From assembly GCA_000320545.1 (NCBI GenBank), contig ADNK01000276.1, positions 1-32,500 on the forward strand: a DNA stretch of 32,500 bases. Direction: 5' to 3'. This document shows positions 1-10,676 of this stretch, one piece after another. The stretch comes from Bigelowiella natans CCMP2755 (lineage: Eukaryota; Cercozoa; Chlorarachniophyceae). The notes beneath the pieces were generated by a model. It worked only from the letters and a program-made list of their open reading frames with translations, was not told where the DNA came from and made no database searches. How positions within the stretch are numbered: position 1 is the stretch's first letter; each line of letters opens with the position of its first letter. The translations under genes were made by a program, and so were the position numbers.

Positions 1-657
1 GAAGAAAAGTAACGCCATTGTCTCGTTTTGACGTAGAAAGAGATCTGCCGAGGACGTGAAGCTGCCTTGAAAGTTCAATCACTGTCGCAACACCCGAACA
101 TTCTCTGAGCTCGTAACTGACACACACGCCCTTTCTATACTCTAGTAAAGTCTACCCTGAACATTGAATCCATTGCCTCCATTTATCCCGGGGTTTCACA
201 TTCAGAGATGCCCCGTGGTGGCAAATCCTAGAGGTAGGGTCCCCAAAAGATTTCTCTGAGTTTCTTCTCCCATTTTTAGGGGCGGTTGTCCACCCCCCCC
301 CCCCCCTCCTCCTCCTCCTCTTGCTACTGCGTCGTCGTTGTTGTTGATGATATTCCGCCAGCTTTAGTAAGTGTTACCTGTGGGCCTCAAACAGCTTGAC
401 AGCTTCCTTGGTTGGCGGGATGAGGCGTGTTTCGCGCTCCTTGAACGATGTCGCAAGAAGCATTCTGGAAGGAAGGGCCCCCACGTTGGTCTTGACGCCA
501 CCCTTCATTGTGTACAGTACACCATACGATATGTTACACAACGACGACGAAGAGATCATTGATGATACGCAACAAGGCGACTTCGATTCTGTTGTTTGTC
601 GTTGTTGTTACTGTGCTGAAGAGCTTTCCCATGGGCAGGGCATTATTTATACTACTA

Positions 658-693
<36 letters not shown>

Positions 694-1076
694 ACATTGA
701 GTATCTTCCAAGGGCCCGACGTATACAGCGGCAAGGTGATGACCATCCTTTCTCCCCCTTTCATCTGATGGATTCGTAGTAGCAAGGCCACGAGCAAGAG
801 TAGTAGTGTTAGTAGCGGTAGTAAAACGAGTAATGCGATTGTTGCTTTTAGAAGTGTTGTGTGTTAAGGGTAGGTAAGATGAAGGGCAGCGGGGAACTCT
901 TTGCGCTGGGATATTGAGGATTTTGATGATGATTGATGATTGCACGGTGATGATGATGATGATGATGATGATGATGAGGACCTGCGCCCTTTGTAGAACC
1001 TCCCCACTTCGTGGACGAAGGGCAATGAATTCTAAGTTGTGAGCAGGTAGTAATTGGAGAAGATTCAACCTGTTCG

Positions 1077-1131
<55 letters not shown>

Positions 1132-1510
1132 GACCCTCTAGCTTACCAGCCACTGCGTCCTGATGCCCTTCTCGTGTAGATTCGTTATCGCCATACGCCA
1201 CCAGCAAATTGGACGATATTTGCTTAAAGTCTGAGGACAACAACGACAACGATGATGATGATAGCAGTGATGATGGTGATGATGATGGCAGCAACGGCTC
1301 AGGAGGTGGAAGATCAGATAGCGAGGTAGTATCACCATCACCCCAAGAAAGCCAGCAAGCCATAAATATACCTTTCCACTCGATGTTGTTGACTCCTTCT
1401 TCAGAGAGCTGCTTAACCCACATCTCAGTGCCCTGTGTCGTGCTCATAGCGAAGACCTTCCCCACGCGCGTCAAGGCAACAACGAGCTTCTGTAAACCTA
1501 ATTTAATCAT

Positions 1511-1557
<47 letters not shown>

Positions 1558-4500
1558 AAGAGGGGGTGAGGGGGGGGTCGATATTGTATATGCCTTTTTC
1601 TACATTGCTGAGTGATATTTTGGTCGTTATATCTGCTGCCAAGCACGCAATTTGACTAACCAAAATGATCGGATTCCATCTTGTTGATGCCGCTATTGGA
1701 CTCTGAGGAGGAGCTGCCAAAGATTGCAGCATCACCAGACAATATTCGCTGCATGAAGCTCGAGACACCGGCGATCTGAGAATTTGGACAGAAGGAGGGG
1801 TAGAAGGGGGGGGGGGGGATGGGGGAGAGTATCAAGTAAGTCCAAACTCTGTAAATGTATCAGTATACAATATAACAATCATCATCATCATCACCACCAC
1901 CACCACCACCATCGTCGTCGTCATCGTCGTTGAAATAATATATCGCAAACTCACCACCGCTACTACTCCTACCACCTGCAAAACTAGCCTTTCAAAGAAC
2001 CCAGGAAAATGCCCGTCCTACAGCCAACAGCGGCAACATCATCACCATTAAACCAACTCGGTACAATGAGCATCGATATGACAGCGGATGGATATACGTT
2101 GGGATCGCGTTCATGCAACCCCCTTATTGAAACTGCTCGTGTCATCCAAGCAGTTCAAGAAAAGCGCCAACACCGCCGTTTTTAAAATTATGCTCTTAGC
2201 CTGACAACGGATCGAGGTCGTCGTCGTTGCACAGGGGGGGCAGGATTGTGAAGGCTTGGGGGTTGTTTGACTTGGGGGGAGGGGGGCTCTCAGGAGGAGG
2301 AGGTTTTTGGATGATCTACTTCATGCGGCAACAACGCTGCAACTACAATTTGAACAAAAACAACAACAACAACAACAACTACTACTACTACTACTATGTA
2401 CCGTACAACGACAACAACAACTACTGCTACTACTATGTACCGTTGCTGCAGCTGAAGCAAGCGGAAGGGGAAGGATCTTCGCACTAGAGACTGATGCAAG
2501 TGACTCTTCTCTCGTCCATAGCAACCATGGGGAGGAGGAGGAGGAGGAGGAAGAGGAAGAAGAAGACTGCTTTTGAACTCCGACTAGGGCGTCAGAGTCG
2601 CTCAGAACCTAGATGATGATGACGATGATGTGACAACGAATGATGAGAAGGAAGAGGACTCGGAGGGAATCACCATTTCCTAAATAGTGCATCATCAAAA
2701 AGCTCTCCTCCTCCTCCTCCTCCTCATCATCATCATCATCACCATCATCACCACCATCATCATATCCTGCCTTGCGGTGAAAGGCGCTAGGTAGTGCCCT
2801 AGGTCGTGATGTCTTCTTCTTCTTTCTCACACTCACATACTTCCTTACTACATTATTATATATCAATCATACCAGTGCTCTGTGCTTTGCAGATTTCTTG
2901 AGGTACTGCGCCCACACGTCCGTCAGCTCCCCGAAATGGGAAGGAACTTCTACTGCGTCCGCAATGTACTCAACCACGGGTGGGAGGCGGCTGCTCTCAA
3001 TACCGTCCTCATCCGAGATGTCATGAAGAGTCACCGTGAGCTTGCGCGCGGATATTGATGCACGGACAACGCGCGTATGAAGTGCTGGCGACGATGCTGT
3101 CACAGTAGTGGCAAATGAGTGGATATGTGAGGGAGGAGTTCTGCGTTGTATCGTTGTGTGCATTATTCTGCCTGTCCCAGCTTGAATGAGAATTATGGCG
3201 TTGATCGTAGTTTCGAGTTTTTGTGATTTATTAATTTGCAGTGGATAATTTACCCTTGCTGCCGCTGCCTTTGACAAAACCATAGGCCACACTGCTCGCT
3301 CCTTGCATTTCTAAAGTGCATTAATATTTCATATGTCTATCAAAAGCATCCATCCATACTACCACCCTCTCCCCCCGCTCTGCACGCTAAATCATCGCTT
3401 TCACAAAGTGTAGATTGTTACCCCAGACGTATTTGAGAGAAACTTTGACATTTTTTCCCAGGTCATCATATACGATGACGCCCGTTTTCCCTGGCACATT
3501 TTCGAGGGATAACGGTGATTCATTCACGGAATTCGATCAGCTACTTCTACAACAAATTGGAGTTTCTCTTCAATGTAGCTATAGCTCTGCTGTATACCAG
3601 CTCTACTACCAACCTTTGCTCGATGTTGCCAGGATGACATTGGAGGAGGGGGAAGCTTGTAATGTAGTGATAGCTCCCAGCTTTTGCCACAAATCTACTT
3701 TGCTGACGCTACCGCCAACAAGGACGAAAAGTTCCGATGACGCCTTATCCACGTAAGCCAAGCCCCCTACGATGATTTAAAAGCACAGGTTTCATTTTGA
3801 GTACCATCAAGCTTCTGTGCAAGCTTTTGGATTCCTTTATGTTTTTCATGTCGCAGCTGTCCGATCGTGTGATGCTCCACAACGCGTACAACTTCATTAG
3901 CTAAAAGCACAAATGCAGCCGCTTTTACCCGAAATTGCCGCAGCATTGCTGTGCGAAAGAGTAATTGGCTCTCCAAGATCCTTCTTCGTTGCTGCTCCGT
4001 CAGCAATATCGACAGTCCATGCAATTAATTTTTCTGACGTCACAGCAAGGACTTGGAGAGATGAAGACGATGATGATATTAAACAAGCGTCGAGTTTCTT
4101 GGGAGCACCGGGTAGCGATATTGACCAAACCTAATACATTTAAACAGCGACTTGAGCCCCCATCCAAAAGCCAATTCTGCAGTTGACGCGGCGGAAGAAA
4201 TCTAAATTCCAAAATCTAGCGAACATCATGTTCCTCTCCATTATGTTTTCCAACAACGATACTCAACATGTTCCCCGTTCCTTTTTTGTCAACGATTTCA
4301 GTATTATTTCTGACCTGCCTATGCTCGCTGAATTCGTAAAGGGTTACGGTTGCATCGGCGGTAACGACAGCGATACGCGACCCTGCAGGCTTGCTGCTAC
4401 CGTCAGTGCTTACGACAGCCGCGTGTGCGGAGAAATCGTTCACGCTGCTATTGGCCGACAAAGTTCGCAACCGCGCCGAGAGGTATCCGGAAGACTTCAA

Positions 4501-5080
4501 TTGCGAATATGTCCCCGAAGCCTACGTGTATGAGTGTTGGATCATTGTAATATTGCGCGGAACTAGCTGCCGTAGTCTCATGTGAGGAGGGTCAAATAGT
4601 AAAATCAATTTGAAAGTATTATAGGTACCCAAACAAGGGATCCATCTCTCGCATTCCAAACTCTCACGATGTCTGGAGCAGAGAGTGTGACAACATTCTT
4701 GTGGTGGTGGAACAGAGAGAGAATAGTTTCGTCTTCTTCCAATATCTGACGCCATCCCACCGTCCCCCGTTTGGTATCGAGGCCTGCAATGATGTTCTTC
4801 GAAGTCGAAACGAATGCTCGACTGCCACTTGTAGCTGCAAATTGGACGCGACCAATGTTTTGTCTGTGCCTAAGGAACACACGATGATGAAGAGCTCTAC
4901 TCTCCCGTGGCATGCAGACATGGTAGTTATCACAATTGAAAGGTGTTCTAACCAGTCATACTTCCCAGCCTGATCTTCGTAAATGGCGTTGACAATGGGG
5001 AGCGTAGAAAAGGTTAGAATAGAGAGGAAACTCAGGAGAATGCTTGGCAAAAGCGTGCGCCCCCCTTGCGCGGCCCACAT
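1..5080 (-). CDS. EMC1: ER membrane protein complex subunit 1 (EMC1), 3' end outside window
   Basis: Subunit of the ER membrane insertase EMC; its lumenal beta-propellers sit on a C-terminal membrane anchor. Exons read 5080-4953, 4869-4629, 4521-4315, 4130-3929, 3766-3614, 3490-3422, 3291-2873, 2608-2441, 1775-1661, 1497-1372, 1230-1147, 1031-982, about 502-378, and 117 to beyond the left edge; all junction phases agree. The start is ATG 5080. A signal peptide (residues 1-32, ending IVNA) precedes IYEDQAGKYDW, the family's mature N-terminus. Later landmarks that match remembered animal EMC1 in order are IGRVQF, TGRIMHTTI, LLWTREESLA, LQKLVVALTRVGKVFAM and LLATSFKERETRLIPPTKEA. The C-terminal DUF1620 and transmembrane part are missing because of the window edge. 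Exon 13's acceptor is weak, and about 15 residues expected before SYELRE are absent, so an exon may be missed at 118-377. Exon 8 encodes a serine run. Identity is secure; exact ends of exons 7 and 13 are less so. Confidence 0.9.
649..693. repeat. (ACT)n microsatellite in an EMC1 intron
   Basis: Fourteen or so ACT triplets lie between EMC1 exons 12 and 13; further GAT runs occur at about 925-976 in the same intron. Confidence 0.9.
1081..1131. repeat. (TC)n microsatellite in an EMC1 intron
   Basis: TC dinucleotides with one interruption fill most of the 115-bp intron between exons 11 (ends 1147) and 12 (starts 1031). Confidence 0.95.
1515..1557. repeat. (TA)n(TG)n compound microsatellite in an EMC1 intron
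   Basis: About 15 TA units are followed by six TG units, a few bases upstream (on the minus strand) of the exon 10 acceptor at 1498. Confidence 0.95.
1776..2440. repeat. Microsatellite-rich EMC1 intron (665 bp)
   Basis: The longest EMC1 intron holds a poly-G run (about 1806-1820), compound (ATC)n(CAC)n(GTC)n at about 1880-1930, and (AAC)n(CTA)n at about 2355-2396. The donor ACG|GTACAT (2441|2440) and acceptor CTCAG (1776) are both phase 0. Confidence 0.8.
2531..2565 (-). repeat. (GAG/TCC)n tract encoding polyserine in EMC1 exon 8
   Basis: GAG triplets on the plus strand read as TCC/TCT codons on the minus strand. They encode about twelve serines between ALVGVQKQ and PWLLWTREE, a loop position in the EMC1 propeller. 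It is the one microsatellite placed inside an EMC1 exon. Confidence 0.75.
2704..2765. repeat. (TCC)n(ATC)n compound microsatellite in an EMC1 intron
   Basis: The tract lies in intron 2609-2872 between EMC1 exons 7 and 8. The minus-strand frame through it reads only acidic repeats (D and E), not EMC1 sequence. Confidence 0.85.
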
Positions 5081-5525
5081 CAGGCGACGTTTATTTTTCA
5101 GACGCACTCGCAATCCTTCCCGTGAAAAATCGAGAATTGTCTTAGTTATGCGCGACAAAGAATGTCTCATGTCGCACTCATATATTACAAGGACTAAAGG
5201 CAACTTTTGATTCGCTTGCTTCGCCTTCCGTTGGCGAGTGTTGCGCGTGTTAGTAGTTTATTTTTCATACGGAAAACTTCGTAAAACCTTAAGTCAATGG
5301 CGTGGGGCTTGTGACGTACATGCTTTTGGTGATGACAGCTGCGAAGCCCCCACCGTTCGCAGAATAAGATATTTCTATGAGAAAAAATATAATTTTATTG
5401 AAGTATTTACTGTAGAATATCAATCTACGACATGGATTAAAAAAAATTGTTTATGAGAACGAACGGTGTTTTGGTTTGAGCTTGTGAGGATTGCGTCTGA
5501 GTGTAGACAACACAGACAGGAGACA
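5081..5525. promoter_or_regulatory. Divergent intergenic region between EMC1 and the small membrane-protein gene
   Basis: 445 bp separate the two start codons, which point away from each other, so both promoters and 5' UTRs must lie here or overlap. The part near 5240-5460 is AT-rich. I see no convincing TATA box or other defined element. The short open frames here show no protein-like pattern. Confidence 0.4.
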
Positions 5526-5666
5526 ATGGGAGGCGACCCAAGATACCCATACCCAAAGTTCTCTTTAAGAGCACTATGCACACCCACAGCACGATTAACG
5601 TTAAAATATTGTTACTCTACATTCTATATTCTAACTGAAAGGGTGAAGTTCTTGCTTTCCTTTGAG

Positions 5667-5708
<42 letters not shown>

Positions 5709-6028
5709 TGTTTTACCATACCATGTGCTGTTTTGCCTGCTTAAAGATTTACCAACACGCAATGAAATAGAATAGGAATGGCCCTAAAACATGTATAAAT
5801 TTTTAAAGGAAAGTTTGGACTCCAGCTGGAGGGTGGTGGAGAGCTGTTCCTAATCCCATGGGAAGAGCAGCACTGGCTATTGGGGTTATTATCGGAGTCA
5901 GCGCACCTCTTTGCGCTATTGCATCAAGCAACACGCTTAAGTACAATAACAATCCAGATCCAGCGGCACTTGGCAACGCTAAGTACAGGAGACAACTTGG
6001 TGAACCTCCTGCTATGGAATCGGAGTAA
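5526..6028 (+). CDS. Small (83 aa) single-pass membrane protein, possibly mitochondrial; function unknown
   Basis: Two exons, 5526-5557 and 5809-6028, join with canonical GT-AG ends (CCCAAA|GT and TTAAAG|G) to give one 83-residue frame from ATG 5526 to TAA 6026. The protein begins MGGDPRYPYPKKVWTPAGGW, then has a hydrophobic segment at about residues 31-50 (AALAIGVIIGVSAPLCAIA) and a polar tail ending PPAMESE. The signature YPK-x-VW-x-PAGGWW next to one membrane span resembles, from memory, very small conserved mitochondrial membrane proteins of plants and protists (respiratory-chain accessory type). I could not verify that family, so the role is inference. The clean splice and the strongly patterned sequence argue that the gene is real. 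The 251-bp intron holds a (GA)n microsatellite. The antisense frame at 5803-6033 is a shadow. Confidence 0.75.
5669..5705. repeat. (GA)n microsatellite in the intron of the small membrane-protein gene
   Basis: About 18 uninterrupted GA dinucleotides lie inside the single intron (5558-5808), so length changes would not affect the protein. Confidence 0.95.
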
Positions 6029-6937
6029 GACATAGATTATTAGTGGCATTGGCATGTCTCCCATTTGAGGATCCCATATACCTAACCATGTTTGTTACAA
6101 AACACGGAATTCTTGTCAAATCAATTGGTAAATGAATCATTTGACATTAGAATGTATTTGTTTATTAATCGGAAAATTGATGTGGGCCGATCTATTGCAA
6201 TCTTTTTGCGATGGAATGTTATGTTAGCATGCGATGCATAGCAGTAGCTCTCCTAGCAGTGCATGGTTTTTTTTACTAATGGTACTTTTCGAGTTTACTG
6301 AGTCATCTGTGTAAGTTGTATATGTGCATGCGTGTGAATATGTGTGTACGTACGTCTAGACGGCCATCACAATGATGTGATATCATCATGCATGGAACCC
6401 AGCACAATGTGGCCGCCATGCCATGCTAACAAACACTTCGTAGCAATTGTTTGTGAAGTCGCTATGTGCGTCTATACATAGATACACATGCATAGTCTAG
6501 CTATGCTAGACGTACATTGTTGTTGTGCATTCTATGTGCGCTGAGCTTATAATGATAATTCATAACGCAACTCTTTATTGTGGTTATACCGCACTAGCAG
6601 CTAGCTGACGGTACTATCTAGCTAGCTATGTGAGTCCTAATAGTACATTCTATATGCTGGCCAGCACTAGAGTAGATAGTGAAATTAGGAAAAACATGAA
6701 CCATATATACAATCATTGCTGTTACACACTTATACTACGCACATATGAATGCTCTGCCCACACAGTTGCGTGCATCTATCGATCTGCATCGATCGCACTG
6801 ACACGCACGGACACACTAGTGTATTCATGAAACGTCAAATTTTAGTCGTATTATATCGGCGTGAACATATACGGCGCCAAGTATCCGATAGTGTTATGAC
6901 AAAGTGTTTCGAGTTGCTAGCTTAGATGCTGTGAGTT
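6029..6937. other. Convergent intergenic stretch, no gene seen
   Basis: This 0.9-kb stretch separates the 3' ends of the small membrane-protein gene (+) and the kelch gene (-). It contains many short palindromes (for example ATCACA-ATGA-TGTGAT at 6363-6378, and CTAGCTAGCTA near 6618). I find no protein-like frame and no further kelch exons on the minus strand. Confidence 0.6.
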
Positions 6938-7653
6938 TTAATTGCATTGGTTAAATGGGTCGGGAAAGTTGTCTTGTGGAATGATATTAGTCCAAGCGCT
7001 ACTTGTGATGTTGAATCTCCAAACATCCTTCAAGGAGTAGCCAAATAAAAAACTATCCTCGCGAAAGCACTGAAGTGATAAATAGACACAAACCAGATTT
7101 GAGTTTGACTCAATCAGAAAAAAATGATCCCTTCGAAGCTCACCTGTGTTCCTCCAAATACGACGAAGGAGTCCCCATCGGGGCTCATGGACATCGAGTG
7201 GAAAATGCGACCTCTGGGTCGCACCGACGATGTCGTTGTCGGTACCACTATCCATCCGATAGTAGGGTTTGACATATTTAGTCTATAAATCTCCTCGTTG
7301 AATTCTAAGTGCTTGTGGTACAGCCCGTCAACCTAAAATGTACATCGCAACAAATAAGCAAAGTAGACCAGGTGAACGAGTAAAATACGAAATTCGATGA
7401 TCGAAACGACAAGTATTGCGATAGCTACCGTTTCGAAAGCTTCTCAACTTACTACCTGATTATTGATGTCATAGTGGAGGAACTTCTCCGTGAGATGATA
7501 CCCACCCCATACAAGAATGTAATCGTGGCCCTGAGAGTCACGGTAGGACACTTGTGCATGGCCAGTAAATTGGATTGATTCTGATGACACGTTGAGAATA
7601 GAGAGAAGCAGCAGTACAATAATCCAAGCGAAGGGATGGTAGGAGCTGGACAT
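6938..7653 (-). CDS. Short secreted or membrane-entering kelch-repeat protein (173 aa)
   Basis: Three exons, 7653-7453, 7332-7144 and 7069-6938, are all phase 0 (donors GTA|GTAAGT and CAG|GTGAGC; acceptors TTTTAG and CTTCAG). ATG 7653 starts a signal peptide or anchor (FAWIIVLLLLSILNVSSES). The rest shows kelch-type blades: YILVWGGYHL, then RPRGRIFHSMSMSPDGDSFV leading into VFGGTQ, then LKDVWRFNITSSAWTNIIP. These follow the usual pattern of a small residue or Arg, a GG pair, then W/Y-x-F/Y and W about ten residues later. Kelch propellers normally need five to seven blades, and this protein has about two before a clean stop at 6940-6938. It is therefore short for the family: a truncated gene, a fragment that dimerises, or one with 3' exons I cannot recognise. 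The partner or ligand is unknown. An alternative donor at 7456|7455 would drop one residue. Confidence 0.75.
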
Positions 7654-8736
7654 CTCGATCCCAACTGCAATCAGGTACCTGCTGAATTCAGTCAGAAAGA
7701 TATGTACTCTCACCCGCGAGTATCTAGTCACCCAAAAATGTTCAACCAACTGTTCTACATAATCAATGAGGCATTTACTATTAAGCCAAGTCTGCGCTCT
7801 GACCTCTCCCCAGATGTACGTAAAGATCGAACAACCGATGAGAGGTGATGTTACTGCTCGTTACCGGCCGACTACTGCGGTTATATATCTCACATCATTG
7901 TGTACCAGCGTTGTAGGACAATGTTTCTTGTCGCTTTCTGTAATTCCCATTCATTTCGTCGTTTTTTTCGGTTCTGACCCTGTTGAGAGATCTGTCGTCG
8001 GCGCTGTGTGGCTGTGACATGGCGCTTCTTTCGCTTCTTTCTTTCTTCTCTTCTGCTGCTGTTCATGGCTGCCTGCAAAACATGTGTCTGCCCGCATTCA
8101 CTTGTTGTTCAGGGTCGTCCAGCTTGCTAGCAGCACAAAGCTGCATCTTGTCAGAATGGTCGAAATCAACGCGATTTCGCGTGAATCGATCCGTGCTGGC
8201 ATGAGCATGCAAGTCAAGCACACGATCATCACGGACAGTGGGTTGTGGACATGAACCGCTCACTTGTTCGAAGGTTGGGTGTTCCTTGTCTCATGGCCCA
8301 CACATGTGTGGTGACAGCAACACAGTGCAGCTTTCAAAGTTTTCATGTGTTCGACGCTCATTTGCTCTTGCGCAGTGCACGCGCGCTAGCGAGTCCTGGG
8401 ATTGTCGCAAGCTCTGTGTGCGCAGCACTGCATGCTCATGGGCTCAAAATCGCATCATAGAATGAATAAGTGACAAGTGAATGAGCAATGCCGATGCGAG
8501 CAGCTGAACATGTAAAGTGCATGAGTGAGCTTGTTGCGACTGTGCGAACAACAGACACAGTGCAATCATGCGATGTTCACATCGGACTGATTTGACAGAT
8601 TGATTTATCAACTTGTCAATTTGTGTTCATTTTGAGAAGGAATGGATAGGTGGATTTGATCACAACCTTTCACGATTTTCCTGCAAGTTCACTTCCCCGT
8701 GCACCTGGCCTCATTACACTCTAGTTGATGGCATTG
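7654..8736. other. Intergenic stretch upstream of the kelch gene
   Basis: About 1.1 kb lies between the kelch start codon and the 3' end of the next minus-strand coding block. Several short open frames exist on both strands, but none shows conserved-looking composition or credible splice partners. I see no RNA gene or long repeat. Confidence 0.5.
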
Positions 8737-10468
8737 CTAGAATGATTTGAGGCGGGAGCGACCGCTGGCAACAGAGCCGGAGTCGAAAGTAAAAGTAGTG
8801 TCCCCCAGCGCTTTAAGCTTCTGCTTCGACGGCATACCGCTAGCAACAGAATTCGCATCTTCGCTACCCTCCGATTCATCCTCAAGTGGATTTGGAGTGA
8901 ATAGGTACGGAACGCTTTTTCTACAAGAAGGCGAAGCCTGCAGATAGTTTACGATTGGATTGAGATAACGAAGTAGTAGTAGTGTTGACTTTTCGAGTCT
9001 CGATTTTGAAATGAAAGCAATAAAACTGTTGTGTTTGCCCAAAGACTCAGTAAAAGGTGTTTCAAGGACCGTGCAAATTTTACTCATTTTGGTGCAAATG
9101 ATGAACGACAATGATGATGATGATGAAAATGGTGATACGGGCAATGGCAACAGCATACTAGAAACAAAAAATCAACGACAATATTGTATCACAAGAAAGG
9201 ATACACGCACGTAATATATAGTTCCGCTTCAACTGCTTTGTAGTGACCATACCAGCTCACCTCCCTCTCAACCTCCCCTCTTTCCTTCTTTCAATAATAC
9301 AGCGGACCTCATTGCTATTATTCTTCCCCCAAAGCTTGGTGATGGCCCCAGGGCTCCATTTGATATTCCTAGCCACCTTTTCCATCGATGCATCAACGCT
9401 CAAAGCCGATCTCAACCTTGGAAATGCCATACTTGGGCTATCCTTCTTCTCGCCCGGGGGGAGCAGATTCAGTGTGTATGAATTCGTTCGCGACCTCGTT
9501 TCACTTTCAACGTCGTTAAGAAAGTTGCTTTTAGAGGCAGTGAAGTTGATGCTGCCTGACTGTCGCCGTCTGTGCTGAACTGTCCTCCCCCCTTCCCCTC
9601 CTCGTTGAGGCTTCGTCGTTGGGCGATTGCGAAACTGGACATCCTCATCGTTAAGGTTGATAACAAAGGATCCTTTCCTCCTCCTCACGCCCTTGGGCAA
9701 ACGTTTTGACCTCCGACGAGACTTTGGCATTTTTTCCTCTGATGCCCATGACGACGATAATGGCAACGGCCTGCGATGCGAAAACTTCTTTGGCGGGTCC
9801 GTCAGTGCGACAGTTTTCATCTTGGAACCACGAGGTGGAGGTGTGACAGGAAAGATTTGCCTAGCAGTTTTCTCGGGTGAAAATGTTTTAAGTTGGTCTC
9901 GCATAGATTTCGGAGCCACACCGTAGCTTCGAGTAACAACACCTTTCGGGGATGTTAGCGTGACTTTTGAGGACTTACGACGATGCATGCCCTTGTTCTC
10001 CCTTGCCGTAGGAGTCGCTTTGGGCAACTGCCATTCCCCTGACCTGAGCGTTAACCAAGATTAGCGAATTGCACATCACGAGCTCTCACACATGGTCACC
10101 ATTCCATATACTATTTCCTAATGATCACCTATATTCCTCGTCGGCTCCCTCCTGCATCTTGGTGTTAGGTTCAGGTTCGGCAGCTTTTTTCTCCGCAAAG
10201 ATTTTCTACCTTCTTCCCCCTTTGATGGAGAGTTACTTCTGCTCCTTTTAGCAACCACACCGGAAGAAGTGGTCTTGATTCGAGAGGAGTGGCGGCGATG
10301 GTGGTGACTAGGAACAGTCTTACTATTGGACGCCGATTCCGATATCCCTAGCATGGGCCTTTCTAGGCCTGCCTCTTTAGAAGGTTGCTGCGAGTCCTCT
10401 CTTTCCTCAATGAACGGCAGCTTCATTGTTTCGGTGCTCATCGTTGAATGTATGGTTGCTGTGCGAGG
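8737..10468 (-). CDS. Basic low-complexity coding block: 3' exons of the giant gene or a separate gene
   Basis: Three minus-strand exons chain in phase: 10468-10129 (acceptor GGTCCAG), 10038-9261 (acceptor GGTCAG, donor AG|GTGAGC) and a last exon starting near 8998 and ending at TAG 8739-8737. The product is Ser/Arg/Lys-rich with no domain I recognise. Repeated patches combine a basic stretch with alternating hydrophobics: HRRKSSKVTLTSPKGVV, RKGSFVINLNDEDVQF, RQSGSINFTASKSNF, TNSYTLNLLPPGEKK. The last exon is acidic, then ends GSVASGRSRLKSF. If separate, the first ATG would be in MSTETMKLPFIEERE near 10438. If joined to the upstream gene, a phase-0 donor at 10731|10730 (ATG|GTAGCT) fits the phase-0 acceptor at 10469. 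The same style of patch occurs throughout the upstream gene, which favours joining. The acceptor of the last exon is uncertain because two frames stay open there. Confidence 0.6.
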
Positions 10469-10586
10469 CTGGACCACCAATAAGGAAGGTTTACAGGTGC
10501 ATAGGGAGAGAGGGGAGGGGGGGGGGGAGGGGGGAGAATCGTATACAGGTTAGCATTACAGTGGTCAGGCAATGCTATAAAATATA

Positions 10587-10589
<3 letters not shown>

Positions 10590-10621
<32 letters not shown>
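10590..10621. repeat. (TC)n microsatellite between two coding blocks
   Basis: About 16 TC units sit in the gap between the hydrophobic C-terminal end at 10677 and the exon starting at 10468. A G/C-rich run lies nearby at about 10505-10535. On the minus strand these make purine- and pyrimidine-rich tracts, as in other introns of this window. Confidence 0.9.
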
Positions 10622-10624
<3 letters not shown>

Positions 10625-10676
10625 CGCTACTTCTACTGTCACCACTATTACTCCTACTTCTTCCACCATTACGCTG

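Noticed and set aside
848-1768. 306-residue minus-strand open frame
   Set aside because: It reads straight through four EMC1 introns and their microsatellites. Only the pieces at 1661 and above (a different frame), 1497-1372, 1230-1147 and 1031-982 are exons.
2609-2866. Acidic minus-strand frame (D/E runs) as an EMC1 exon
   Set aside because: It is the translated (TCC)n(ATC)n microsatellite. Joining 2873 directly to 2608 keeps phase and matches EMC1 better.
7983-8465. Several overlapping short open frames on both strands
   Set aside because: No protein-like pattern, no consistent splice sites, no family motif.
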